Positions 1 through 9,499 of a stretch of 64,000 nt of DNA are shown here, in pieces (position 1 is the stretch's first letter; the number at the start of each line of letters is the position of its first letter). Both the position numbers and the translations under genes were made by a program. The stretch is from Flaviflexus massiliensis. Its GTDB lineage: Bacteria > Actinomycetota > Actinomycetes > Actinomycetales > Actinomycetaceae. The notes beneath the pieces were generated by a model. That model made no database searches. It was not told the origin of the DNA and saw only the letters and a list, made by a program, of their open reading frames with translations. Where the stretch lies: contig NZ_LN831056.1 in assembly GCF_001375495.1 (NCBI RefSeq), positions 277,642-341,641 of the forward strand. The letters are read 5' to 3'.

Positions 1-2
1 TC

Positions 3-1046
<1,044 letters not shown>

Positions 1047-1125
1047 GAGAAGTGGGAGGGCGGCAGTCACCCTTATTGATCTCTGCCAGATCTCTCCATG
1101 CTCTCCATGAATTGAATACAGCGCC

Positions 1126-1153
1126 AGTGCGCCACCCATCCGGGTGGCGCACT
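1126..1153 (+). terminator. Hairpin terminator after the purine permease
   Basis: A perfect 12-bp stem, AGTGCGCCACCC pairing with GGGTGGCGCACT, encloses a 4-nt ATCC loop. It starts 80 bases after the permease stop. No T-tract follows, as is common for actinobacterial terminators. Confidence 0.75.
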
Positions 1154-1224
1154 GTGCATTGCACGCCGAAACCCACGTGACTGTGATCGAGTAGATGCCA
1201 TCCTGCTATGGTTTCCGTGGCTAA

Positions 1225-1239
1225 TAGTTTGCTAAACTA
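1225..1239. promoter_or_regulatory. Candidate MarR operator
   Basis: The inverted repeat TAGTTT-GCT-AAACTA ends 7 bases before the GTG start of the MarR gene. Its 15-bp palindromic form and its position over the likely promoter or transcription start fit autoregulation of a MarR-efflux pair. Binding by this regulator is inferred. Confidence 0.55.
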
Positions 1240-1246
1240 AGTAATC

Positions 1247-1657
1247 GTGCTTGATCGTGATGACGTTGGAGAATCCTTAAGGGTAGCGGTCCTTCACATG
1301 TCCCGATCGGTTCGGGGAATGGCGAAGGTTGGCGAGTCACGCTATTGCGTTCTTCGGGCTTTAAACCAGGGTCCTATGAGCATGAGTGAATTGGCGCGAC
1401 ACGAACGCGTTTCCATGCCCTCCATGTCCAAACTCATTGCCTCCATGACCGACCAGGGGTTGGTCGAGAGGGTGCGGGACGAGGCTGATGGCAGACGGGT
1501 TGTTGTCAGCATGACCGAGGAGGGCCGCGACACGCTTATCGAGGCAGCATCGTCAGGCACGGCAGGTATACGAAACTTTCTTCAGGAATTAAAGGAGGAT
1601 GACATCCTCGTCTTGGCCCGCGCAGCGGAGCTCATGAGGGGGTTGCCTACCACGTGA
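1247..1657 (+). CDS. MarR-family transcriptional regulator
   Basis: A 136-residue winged-helix DNA-binding protein. The helix-turn-helix region is seen in MSMSELARHERVSMPSMSKLIASM, followed by the wing RVRDEADGRRVVVSMTEEG, which is the hallmark of MarR. Length is normal for the family (about 140). The GTG start at 1247 lies just after an inverted repeat at 1225-1239. Its stop overlaps the start of the MFS gene by four bases (GTGA), so the two are co-translated. It probably represses this efflux operon and responds to a phenolic or xenobiotic ligand; the ligand is unknown. Confidence 0.88.
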   Translation: MLDRDDVGESLRVAVLHMSRSVRGMAKVGESRYCVLRALNQGPMSMSELARHERVSMPSMSKLIASMTDQGLVERVRDEADGRRVVVSMTEEGRDTLIEAASSGTAGIRNFLQELKEDDILVLARAAELMRGLPTT

Positions 1658-3063
1658 GTCGCACGTTTCTTTCGCTCAAAATCTATAACTACAGGGTATG
1701 GTTCTTCACGGCCATTGTCGCCAACACGGGTACGTGGATGCAGAGGGTGGCACAGGACTGGCTCGTTCTCACCGAACTGACGGACAATGATGCCTTTGCT
1801 GTCGGTGTGACAACTGCGCTCCAGTTTCTTCCACTCCTTCTTGTTACTCCGTATGCGGGGGTGCTTGCTGACAGGTATGACAAGCGGAAGATCATGTACG
1901 TCACCCAGTCCCTCATGGGCCTTCTTGCCCTCGGGCTGGGCGTGCTTGTCCTAACCGACCATGCCACCGTTGAACTTGTCTACGTTTTCGCGTTCGTGCT
2001 CGGCACCGTGTCCGCTTTTGACACCCCGCCCCGCCAAGTCTTCGTTTCCGAACTTGTTCCCCCGTCCCATCTGGCCAACGCAATCGGTCTCAACTCGGCA
2101 AGCTTCAACTCCGCGCGCCTGCTCGGCCCCGCGGTCGCCGGCCTCCTTATCGCCGCTGTCGGAACCGGCTGGGTCTTCGTGATCAATGGCTTCTCGTTTG
2201 GTGCGACCCTCATCGGCCTCATGATTATGAGGTCGAAAGACTTCCACAGCAGCGTGCCCCAGCCCCGCGCAAAAGGGCAGATCCGGCAGGCAGTATCCTA
2301 CGTTCGGCACCGCTCCGACATTATCGTCATCATGGTCGTGGCCGGTGTTGTCTCCTGCCTGGGCCTGAACTTTCAGCTGACGAGCGCGAGCATGGCATCC
2401 GAAGTGTTCGGTAAGGACGCGGGCGAGTACGGCCTACTCGGCTCGATCATGGCGATTGGATCCCTGACCGGTGCGCTCATGGCGGCGCGCAGGAAAGAAT
2501 CGCGGGTGCGACTGGTGGTCATGTCGGCCTTTGGCTTCGGCATTGCTGCCGGGATCAATGCGATGATGCCGACCTACTGGACCTACGCCATCTCCTGCAT
2601 CCTCGTCGGCTACTTCACGCTCACGATGCTCACCTCTGCGAACATGGCAATCCAGAGCTCCGTTGATCCCGCGATCCGCGGGCGGATCATGGCGCTATAT
2701 CAGGTGGTGCTCATGGGCTCCACCCCGATCGGCGCCCCGATCGTCGGTGCCATCTCAGATGGCGTTCACCCCCGCTGGGGCATCGGTATTGGCGCCATCT
2801 CCGCACTCGTCGTGTCCGTGGGTGCGCTGATCTGGGCGCGCAAGAACTGGCGCGTGACCTTCGAGTACCGCAGGGACGAAACACCCCACCTCCTCATCAT
2901 CGGCCCGGCCGAGCACGCTGAGAACAGGGCCCGTCGGGCCGCCGAGAAGGCGAAGCGCCGCACGAGCGAACGAACGCTCGATGCGACGACATCGGAGATG
3001 GCGGCGATCAGTTCGTCGACAGTTGCTGTCCCACCCAGGTCAGCGACTCCAGAAGAGCCCTAA
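1654..3063 (+). CDS. MFS transporter, EntS/DHA3-like efflux protein
   Basis: A 469-residue membrane transporter with about 12 hydrophobic segments, ending in a charged cytoplasmic tail of about 70 residues. The segments NTGTWMQRVAQDWLVLTEL and PYAGVLADRYDKRK (the loop 2-3 motif of MFS) and SAFDTPPRQVFVSELVP are characteristic of the MFS_3/EntS-like efflux group. It starts at GTG 1654, overlapping the MarR stop. The 3' end runs 56 bases into the convergent serC gene, so the two 3' ends are antisense to one another. The substrate (drug, siderophore or metabolite) is unknown. Confidence 0.85.
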   Translation: MSRTFLSLKIYNYRVWFFTAIVANTGTWMQRVAQDWLVLTELTDNDAFAVGVTTALQFLPLLLVTPYAGVLADRYDKRKIMYVTQSLMGLLALGLGVLVLTDHATVELVYVFAFVLGTVSAFDTPPRQVFVSELVPPSHLANAIGLNSASFNSARLLGPAVAGLLIAAVGTGWVFVINGFSFGATLIGLMIMRSKDFHSSVPQPRAKGQIRQAVSYVRHRSDIIVIMVVAGVVSCLGLNFQLTSASMASEVFGKDAGEYGLLGSIMAIGSLTGALMAARRKESRVRLVVMSAFGFGIAAGINAMMPTYWTYAISCILVGYFTLTMLTSANMAIQSSVDPAIRGRIMALYQVVLMGSTPIGAPIVGAISDGVHPRWGIGIGAISALVVSVGALIWARKNWRVTFEYRRDETPHLLIIGPAEHAENRARRAAEKAKRRTSERTLDATTSEMAAISSSTVAVPPRSATPEEP

Positions 3064-4096
3064 CCTCACCCGGATCCGTTGCCGGGAAGGTAGCGATCCG
3101 CAACTGGTTACGCCCCAGCCCACGGTAGCTATCAATATCGACAATTCCCGATTCGCGGCAGATCCGTGAGATCTCACCGGCCGGCAGATCCACATCGACC
3201 GTGACAACCACCTGGGATCGAACGGACTCGTCCACGAACGGGTGAGCCCACTCGGTGCGCTCAGCCCAGTCGTAGATGAGGCTCGAGGATTCCTTCGTCC
3301 GAGCATCCATTGCTGACAGCCCACCCTGCTGCATCATCCACTCGAGCTGAGCATGGAGCAGGTGCAGGGTGGCGAGTGCCGGAGTGTTGAGAGTCTGGTT
3401 CTGCCGGGAATTCGTCAGTGCCAGGTTGAGGTTGAGAATGTCGGGAACCCACCGCTCGGCGGTGAGGTGCTCGATGCGGGAAACTGCCGCGGGGGAGAGG
3501 ACCGCAAGCCACAGCCCACCGTCTGCCGCAAATGCCTTCTGGGGAGAGAAGTAGTAGACATCGGCCTCGGCAGGGTCGTAAGCAACAGCACCGGCCGACG
3601 AGGTCCCATCAACGACGGTCAGCGCCTCATCCCCGCCCACCCGCTTGACCGGCAACATCGCACCCGTCGACGTCTCGTTGTGGGGATAAAGGTAGGTGTC
3701 CACACCCTCCTCGCTCGTAGGCAACGCGGCAGCGCCCGGCTCCAGCTTCGTCACGATCGGTGAACTCACGAACGGGTTCTTGTCGATCGCAGAAGCGGCC
3801 TTGCTAGAGAACTGGCCAAACGTCGAGGCCTTCGCCTGATCCTCCACCAAACAGAACGGGATCGCATCCCACAGCAGCGAAGCACCACCATTACCCAGTG
3901 CCACCTCGTAGCCATCGGGAAGATTAAAAAGGTGAGCGATACCTTCTCTAATTGAGCCCAGGATGTTCTTCACTGGAGCCTTCCTGTGGGATGTTCCCAT
4001 CCAGGAAGGGTCTAAGCTCAGATGAGAAGACGGAATGCGGGAAGGTCCCGATCCGAATCGGCCGTCACTGGGAAGAAGCTCGCGTGGAATCGTCAT
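3008..4096 (-). CDS. serC: Phosphoserine aminotransferase
   Basis: A 362-residue PLP enzyme of class V aminotransferase fold, in the actinobacterial SerC group. It converts 3-phosphohydroxypyruvate and glutamate to phosphoserine in serine (and possibly pyridoxal) synthesis. The N-terminus has the family FGSGPSRIP segment and GTSHRKAPVKNI. The Schiff-base lysine is K187 in the segment YYFSPQKAFAADGG. Length fits the actinobacterial form (about 370). It is divergent from dtxR, with 78 bases between the starts, and convergent with the upstream MFS gene. Confidence 0.92.
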   Translation of the reverse strand: MTIPRELLPSDGRFGSGPSRIPSSHLSLDPSWMGTSHRKAPVKNILGSIREGIAHLFNLPDGYEVALGNGGASLLWDAIPFCLVEDQAKASTFGQFSSKAASAIDKNPFVSSPIVTKLEPGAAALPTSEEGVDTYLYPHNETSTGAMLPVKRVGGDEALTVVDGTSSAGAVAYDPAEADVYYFSPQKAFAADGGLWLAVLSPAAVSRIEHLTAERWVPDILNLNLALTNSRQNQTLNTPALATLHLLHAQLEWMMQQGGLSAMDARTKESSSLIYDWAERTEWAHPFVDESVRSQVVVTVDVDLPAGEISRICRESGIVDIDSYRGLGRNQLRIATFPATDPGEVRALLESLTWVGQQLSTN

Positions 4097-4135
4097 GTCA
4101 TGATCTTCGCAAACTTCAACGAATTTTTACCGGGT

Positions 4136-4152
4136 GTCCAGATAATATGGAC
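4136..4152. promoter_or_regulatory. Candidate operator over the dtxR promoter
   Basis: GTCCA-GATAATA-TGGAC is an inverted repeat whose spacer is itself a good -10 hexamer (GATAAT, 4141-4146) about 29 bases before the dtxR start. A bound repressor would block the promoter. The regulator could be DtxR itself, but this does not resemble a canonical DtxR/IdeR box, so the assignment is open. Confidence 0.35.
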
Positions 4153-4174
4153 GGAGTCTTGCGTAGGAGGCATT

Positions 4175-4855
4175 GTGGCAGATTTGATTGATACCGGGGA
4201 AATGTACCTCAAAACTGTGTACGAGCTTGAGGAAGAAGGGATCCCACCCCTGCGGGCCCGCATCGCCGAAAGACTCGACCACTCCGGACCCACGGTATCT
4301 GAAACCGTCAATCGACTCTCCCGCGACGGCCTCCTCAACATCAACTCCAGCCGTCAACTCGAACTCACCACCGAGGGACGCAGGAAAGCTACCGAGGTTA
4401 TGCGCAAGCACCGACTCGCCGAACGCCTCCTCACCGACGTCATTGGTCTCGACTGGCAGTACGTCCACGAGGAAGCCTGCCGCTGGGAGCACGTCATGTC
4501 CGACCGGGTCACGAGCCAGGTGGAAAGCATGCTGGGCGATGTCAGCATGGACCCGTATGGCAACCCCATCCCCGCCATGACCGAAGGCCCCGGCAACCTC
4601 GTCGCCCACGAAAGCGGACTCGTGTCGCTCGCTGAACACGACTTCACCGACACGGTCACCGCGACACTCCGACGCATCGCCGAACCTCTCCAGGTTGATG
4701 TTGATCTTCTCGGCTTGTTCCAGAAGGCAGGGATCCTGCCCGGCCAAGAGATTACCGTCGTGAAATCAGGGGAAGGTCTCACCATCACCGGCTCGCAATC
4801 GACCCTCAACAGCCTCCCCGGCAGCATCGGCAAGCACCTCTTCATTGACGCCTGA
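4175..4855 (+). CDS. DtxR-family metal-dependent repressor
   Basis: A 226-residue iron- or manganese-dependent repressor, the same length as C. diphtheriae DtxR. The start is GTG 4175, chosen because the protein then opens with LIDTGEMYLKTVYELEEEG as the family does and an AGGAGG ribosome site lies at 4165-4170. The frame is open further upstream, but that stretch has no family similarity. Order: winged helix (about 1-70, with GPTVSETVNRLSRDGLL), dimerisation and metal domain (about 75-140, with HEEACRWEHVMSD), and a C-terminal SH3-like FeoA domain (about 150-226). It likely controls iron uptake genes elsewhere. Confidence 0.9.
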   Translation: MADLIDTGEMYLKTVYELEEEGIPPLRARIAERLDHSGPTVSETVNRLSRDGLLNINSSRQLELTTEGRRKATEVMRKHRLAERLLTDVIGLDWQYVHEEACRWEHVMSDRVTSQVESMLGDVSMDPYGNPIPAMTEGPGNLVAHESGLVSLAEHDFTDTVTATLRRIAEPLQVDVDLLGLFQKAGILPGQEITVVKSGEGLTITGSQSTLNSLPGSIGKHLFIDA

Positions 4856-4939
4856 GTCACAATTTGTAATTCTTCGTGACACTTTTGTTATCTTCCGTTA
4901 TTCTCTTGTGTGGTAGAACAGACCACGTTCAGGAGAATC

Positions 4940-5740
4940 ATGACCAAGCGTTCCACCGGCCGCCACGCGGCTACCAAGGTGCATACATCATCCGCGGTTG
5001 CCGTCGCAGCAGTATCGGCAGCGCTGGGAATGACGGCAACAGCCGCCGTCGCAGCCCCCTCATCGGAGAGCGACGCTAGCCCGGCCAAGCCCCTCGCCCT
5101 CGACACCGTTGAGGCGCCGGAAGCATCCGTCATCGACGTTGACCTTCCCGCCGAGGCTGCCGTTGAGTTGACCGACATCACCGTTTCCTCGACCGAGGCC
5201 CCGGAGCCCGTCGTTGAGGAGGTCGAAGAAGTCGTTGTCGAAGACACGGTCGTTGAAGAAACCGTTACCAACGAGGCACCCACACAGGTCGCCCCCCAGG
5301 AAACTGTCGTTGACGAGGCTCCTGCCACCCAGGCAGCACCTGCACAGACCCAGGAAGCTGCGGCAGCGCCGGCCGAGGTAGCACCCGCTCCCGCTCCCGC
5401 ACCTGCAGCATCTAACTCCTCAGTCGTTGCTATTGCACGCCAGTACGTTGGTGCCCCTTACGTTTACGGTGGCAGCACCCCCTCCGGTTGGGACTGCTCC
5501 GGCTTCACCTCCTACGTTTTCGCACAGGCTGGTATCTCGTTGCCTCGCTCGTCCTCGGCACAGGCCGGCTCCGGCACGATCGTCTCCGCCTCCCAGGCGC
5601 AGCCCGGCGACCTCGTCTACTGGCCCGGTCACATCGGCATCTACACCGGTAATGGCATGCACATCGCTGCACGCAACCCTTCCTCGGGAACCTACGAGGG
5701 CCCGGTCTACGGAAGCCCCACCTACATCCGCGTAGGCTAA
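4940..5740 (+). CDS. Secreted NlpC/P60 peptidoglycan endopeptidase
   Basis: A 266-residue exported cell-wall hydrolase that would cut stem-peptide bonds. It opens with MTKRSTGRHAATK, a basic GRHAA-type leader found in actinomycete secreted hydrolases, then a hydrophobic stretch ending AVAAPSS (signal peptide). A low-complexity linker rich in E, V, P and A follows (about 45-160), then the NlpC/P60 domain with catalytic Cys in WDCSG (about 186), His in PGHIGIY (about 231) and the third polar residue His in GMHIAA (about 241). ATG 4940 is preceded by AGGAG at 4931; an in-frame GTG at 4910 is less likely. It is closely related to the gene at 6424. Confidence 0.92.
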   Translation: MTKRSTGRHAATKVHTSSAVAVAAVSAALGMTATAAVAAPSSESDASPAKPLALDTVEAPEASVIDVDLPAEAAVELTDITVSSTEAPEPVVEEVEEVVVEDTVVEETVTNEAPTQVAPQETVVDEAPATQAAPAQTQEAAAAPAEVAPAPAPAPAASNSSVVAIARQYVGAPYVYGGSTPSGWDCSGFTSYVFAQAGISLPRSSSAQAGSGTIVSASQAQPGDLVYWPGHIGIYTGNGMHIAARNPSSGTYEGPVYGSPTYIRVG

Positions 5741-5775
5741 GCTGCCAGCCACCACGGCTCGCACCAAACTTCACC

Positions 5776-5806
5776 ATTCAGGGAGGGGCATCGCCCCTCC
5801 CTGAAT
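5776..5806 (+). terminator. Hairpin terminator after the first NlpC/P60 gene
   Basis: A 14-bp perfect stem (ATTCAGGGAGGGGC with its complement) closes a 3-nt ATC loop 36 bases after the stop codon. No T-tract follows. Confidence 0.8.
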
Positions 5807-6423
5807 CACATCCCCAGCTCCGAGCTTGCCCGGTCGCGTCCCTACCTGCAGAGGGAGCGACTCCCGCTCACACAGTACTCGGATGGTTGCTCCAGGTAAT
5901 GGTATGGCAGAGTAGCAAGCGTTCGTTCCACGCAGGTGCAGCAAAGATTGTCCAAGAGTCGTGAGGGACGATCAGTTTCAGGTCCATTCTTCTCGCAGGT
6001 TCAGCAACGATGCTGGTCTAACTTCCGGGATTGCGTGCTAACCGGAAACTTGCCACTGGCTCGTGATGCAATCTGGGACCAAAGGGTAGCGAAATCAAAC
6101 TGTTATTTTCGCAAGTTCAGGTCCTGGGCAAATGTAGAAAATAACGAAAAACTGGAGAAAGTAGCGGGAAAAATGCTGTAACAAGCATGGTGTGAGACAC
6201 ATTTATAACGTTTTGTGACTGCGGTCGCGGGACCTTTCGTTGAAAACAAGCGGTTCTGGAAAACGAGGTCACGGTCACCGCAATAAATTGTTATCGAAGC
6301 GTGACATCACCGTTTCAATATTGTTATAGTTTTGGAAGTTCGAACAACGGACCGATGTCAGCTCGGCATCAGCAAGACCTTAAGACGAATGAAACACGCG
6401 GGCTCGCCCGCATGGAGAAAACA
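5807..6423 (+). promoter_or_regulatory. Long 5' region of the second NlpC/P60 gene
   Basis: About 617 bases without a convincing gene; the only open frame, near 5936-6181, has no recognisable protein. The last 240 bases turn AT-rich and hold GTGTGAGACAC, TTTTGTGACTG, CGTGACATCACC and ATTGTTATAG elements. CGTGACA followed by TTGTTAT also occurs before the first NlpC/P60 gene (around 4877-4895). This may be a shared regulator site (an MtrA-type cell-wall regulator is one idea). I looked for the c-di-AMP (ydaO) riboswitch often found before such genes and did not see its conserved core. Confidence 0.4.
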
Positions 6424-7321
6424 ATGACCAAGTCCCAGCGCACCGGCCGTCACGCGGCAGCTGCTCCGATCAAGCCCATGGCCGCGGGAGCCGTTACTGC
6501 AGGCGCCGCAACTGCGGGCCTTCTGTTCAGTATCACCGTCCCTTCGGCAGTTGGCTCTGAAGAGCAGATCGACGCCTCTGAGCGTATTGAGCTCGCTGAG
6601 AAGCCCGTCGAAGAAACTGCGGCGGAATTTACAGTCCAGACCGATGGTGCGAAAGACTTCGCCCTCGATGAGGTCTCTGTAACCGCGGAAGCTCCCGTTA
6701 TTGAGGAGCCCGTCGTAGAAGAAGTTGTAGAAGAAGAGGTCGTAGAAGCTCCGGCTGAGACGACCGTGGTTGAAGAAGCCACTCCCGCCGTCACGGAAGA
6801 GCCCGCCGCTCCCGCTGCAGTAGCCCCCGCTGAGACCGCTCAGACCCAGGTGGCAACCACCCAGCAGCAGGTAGCCGCACCGGCTCCCGCCGCACCGGCT
6901 CCCGCCGCACCGGCTCCCGCCGCATCGTCCGGCACCGGCTCGACCGTCGTCGCAGTTGCTCGCTCCTCCGCCCCCCGCCGCATCGTCCGGCCCCGGCTCG
7001 ACCGTCGCCGCAGTTGCTCGCTCCTACGCGGGCGCCCCCTACGTGTGGGGTGGAACCAGCCCCGCCGGTTGGGACTGCGTTGGCTTCGTCAACTACGTTT
7101 ACGCCCAGTCGGGCGTTGGCGTGCGCCTGTCCAGCTCCGCCTACCCCGGTGTTGGCACCCAGATCCCTGCTTCGCAGGCACAGCCCGGTGACCTCATGTG
7201 GTGGCCCGGCCACCTCGGCATCTACACCGGCAACGGCATGCACATCGCGGCCTGGAACCCCTCCATGGGAACCCAGGAATCCGCAGTGTGGGGCTCGCCC
7301 ACCTACTTCCGCGTCTTCTAA
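6424..7321 (+). pseudogene. Secreted NlpC/P60 endopeptidase, frameshifted
   Basis: This is the second paralogue. ATG 6424 follows GGAGAA at 6414 and opens MTKSQRTGRHAAAA, then a signal-like hydrophobic stretch and an E/V/P/A-rich linker. At about 6971-6976 a run of six C shifts the frame. The NlpC/P60 domain continues in the next frame from about 6980 to 7321 with Cys in WDCVGF, His in PGHLGIY and His in GMHIAA. Removing one C restores one continuous protein reading across two 19-residue repeats. Either sequencing error, slippage-based switching, or a true null allele is possible. The domain itself is otherwise intact. Confidence 0.8.
6910..7025 (+). repeat. Tandem duplication (57 bp plus one extra C) inside the NlpC/P60 gene
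   Basis: 6910-6967 and 6968-7025 are copies with four mismatches. Translated with one C removed they give two 19-residue units, APAASSGTGSTVVAVARSS and APAASSGPGSTVAAVARSY. The second copy carries a C6 run where the first has a mixed sequence, which accounts for the frameshift. Confidence 0.85.
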
Positions 7322-7333
7322 GACATTAGTTAC

Positions 7334-7366
7334 ATAGGGGAGCAGCCCATCGGGCTGTTCCCCTAT
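7334..7366 (+). terminator. Hairpin terminator after the second NlpC/P60 gene
   Basis: A 15-bp stem beginning ATAGGGGAGCAGCCC, with one G-T pair and an ATC loop, starts 13 bases after the stop codon. Confidence 0.8.
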
Positions 7367-7486
7367 TGTCGTCCCCACCGCCTCTCGTAAAGTAGTGGGC
7401 ATTTTTGTAGGTTGCGGATTGGTGGAGATCGTCGCGGGAGCCTCCCCGGCCTGTAAAGTGGTGGCAAGCACGTAGAGGAGGCCACC

Positions 7487-8410
7487 ATGGCACATGAGAA
7501 TGTGGTAGCTGTTGGAATCGATGGCTCGGAACGATCTGAAACTGCCCTGACCTGGGCTATTGAACAGGCGCAGCGGAGGAACGCGAAACTTCACGTCGTG
7601 ACCTCGTACGAACTCCCCACCTACACCGCGCACACCTTCGAGGGTGCCGCCACCTCCATGGACTCACGCCTCTTCGAAGCCGCCAATGACTATCTCGACA
7701 GGGCGATGATGAGGGCGCAGAAGGCGGGAGTGGAAACCACCTCCTCGCTCGAGACCGGTGACCCCGCAGCGGTTCTTGTTGAACTGTCCAAGAAAGTTGC
7801 CACCGTCGTCATCGGCAGCCGCGGCAAGGGCTCCTTCGCAGACCGGCTACTCGGCACAGTATCTAGTGCCGTTCCCGCACATGGCTACTGCCCGACCGTG
7901 GTGGTTCCCGAACAGTCGCAGGGCTCCTGCCTCCCCATCCGCCACATCGTCGTAGGCGTTGATGGTTCTGAGGCCGCCAACATCGCCCTTGAACGTGCCG
8001 TATGGGAGGCGGAACGGTGGAAGGCGAAGCTCACTGCCGTTGCGACCGTCAACACCTCCTCGATTGCGTGGATGCCGGGGGCAGGATACTCCGTCGATGT
8101 CCTTGATGATGTGCGGAGCGGACTCGAAGTCGTTGTCGAGAAGGCAACCGAAGGCTACGACATTGACGTGCGTACCCACGCACTCGAAGGCAATCCCGCC
8201 GCCCTCATGGCGGAATTCTCCACAGCGGTTGATCTCCTCGTCATCGGCACTCGAGGTAGGGGAGGGTTTGCCGGCTTGCTGCTCGGCTCCACCAGCCAGG
8301 CGGTCCTGCACCACTCGACCTGCCCGGTCATGGTGGTTCCCAAGCGCATCCGCCCCGGTGACGACGTACCCCCGACGGTTACGGATGTCCCGTGGAAGCG
8401 ACCCGAATAG
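7487..8410 (+). CDS. Universal stress protein, tandem UspA domains
   Basis: A 307-residue cytoplasmic protein with two Usp domains (about 1-145 and 155-290). Each has the nucleotide-binding signature G-x2-G-x9-G-S/T: GSRGKGSFADRLLGTVS in the first and GTRGRGGFAGLLLGSTS in the second, so both halves should bind ATP. Each domain begins with the usual VVGVDGSE-type strand. ATG 7487 follows a strong GAGGAGG site. It stands alone as a transcription unit. Tandem Usp proteins of this type are linked to hypoxia and stationary phase in actinobacteria; the role here is inferred. Confidence 0.93.
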   Translation: MAHENVVAVGIDGSERSETALTWAIEQAQRRNAKLHVVTSYELPTYTAHTFEGAATSMDSRLFEAANDYLDRAMMRAQKAGVETTSSLETGDPAAVLVELSKKVATVVIGSRGKGSFADRLLGTVSSAVPAHGYCPTVVVPEQSQGSCLPIRHIVVGVDGSEAANIALERAVWEAERWKAKLTAVATVNTSSIAWMPGAGYSVDVLDDVRSGLEVVVEKATEGYDIDVRTHALEGNPAALMAEFSTAVDLLVIGTRGRGGFAGLLLGSTSQAVLHHSTCPVMVVPKRIRPGDDVPPTVTDVPWKRPE

Positions 8411-8609
8411 TCCAAGTCGGCTTGGAACAAGTAAGCTGCGTTGCCCCGGCAGGCTAAGGAAATATTGGCGATGTTGAGGCAAAGCAGTCTCTCAGGACAC
8501 CCTCAAGCAACCGTGATGCGTGGTGCCTGGCCCGCACCGTGCAGTGTCGTGTGATGCTCATCCCCCCGAATAGGACCGATGCACACGATTCGCTAAACTG
8601 GGGGAGTTC

Positions 8610-8681
8610 GCCCTTGTAGCTCAGCGGAAGAGCAATCGCCTCCTAAGCGATAGGTCGTTGGTTCGAATCCAATCGAGGGCA
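8610..8681 (+). tRNA. tRNA-Arg (anticodon CCT)
   Basis: The cloverleaf is complete: acceptor GCCCTTG/CGAGGGC, D-arm GCTC/AGC region, anticodon stem ATCGC/GCGAT with loop CTCCTAA (anticodon CCT), and T-arm with TTCGAAT. No encoded CCA. The broken mobile region begins directly after its 3' end, so it may have been an integration site. Confidence 0.93.
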
Positions 8682-8895
8682 CAGATCGGCCAGGGATTTG
8701 CAAAGCTTTTCTCTGATTCTTACCTTTTGACCTTCACCGTAGCGTCGCTTAGATGCTACGCCTTCGTGAGGAATTCCAGAGATTTTGTGGCTAAACCTAT
8801 TGCGGCATCCAGTGTTGCGATCATTTTGACGGTTGGATCTGGTGCGAATATCGTCTCGCTATAAGGGTGATTCACGCATCGGCACCTAAGTTAAG

Positions 8896-9499
8896 GTAGC
8901 GGCAATTCTCAAGGCAGTCCGCCTCATCATCGCCATTCAGAATGTTGATCTCATCCTTGATGCCGTGAGCGAAGTCGGCGAACTCATCATCGGAAATATG
9001 GCAAGTCTAAACCAAGAAGTCCGTGGCTAAGAACTTTCCGATGACGTACGTCAAACTGTGCAAGACATTGGAAATATCGACAAGGCTCGAATGATGATTG
9101 TCCTGTTCTTCCCATTCATACTCTCGAGAGTTGCGGGGTCGCCGTGAAGATCATGATCTTCATTCGTTTCGCCGAACTGTAAATTCTCTCTGCGGCGGCC
9201 GCCTTGTCACTGGCCTTCCTGGGAAATCAGGAAACGAAGTCAATCACGATTGGCTACCTTCGACGGTACGGAGGAGCAGTCCTTCACGGGGTCATGATCA
9301 TGGTGATCATCTCGATCTGCAGCTTCTTCCAGCTCAAAAACCTCAACCTGTCAGCAGCAACGAGCGACAACCTCTTATCAACTGTAATGAGCCCGTTCGC
9401 CTCCCTCCTGGTCGGCCGGTCTTTTTCCTTTACCTCATCTGCGGCTTTCCAGGCTTACTCGATCGATGCTCGGAGATGGATAGCATGGAATAGATTATC
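8896..9499 (+). pseudogene. Decayed membrane-protein gene
   Basis: The first stretch (from about 8896) reads as protein-like sequence with in-frame stops: VAAILKAVRLIIAIQNVDLI, a stop at about 9028, then DVRQTVQDIGNIDKARMMIV and another stop. A different frame (9204-9515) reads YGGAVLHGVMIMVIISICSFF and other hydrophobic segments. Together they look like one small membrane protein broken by stops and frameshifts and cut at its 3' end by the IS that begins at 9500. I cannot name the family. It may be the remains of cargo integrated next to tRNA-Arg. Confidence 0.5.

Noticed and set aside
4022..4174. In-frame 5' extension of the DtxR gene
   Set aside because: No family similarity, and a ribosome site and the canonical N-terminus are found at 4175.
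5936..6181. 81-codon open frame in the gap before the second NlpC/P60 gene
   Set aside because: No ribosome site and no protein-like pattern; probably chance.
5807..6423. c-di-AMP (ydaO-type) riboswitch before the NlpC/P60 gene
   Set aside because: Such genes often have one, but its conserved core segments are not visible here.
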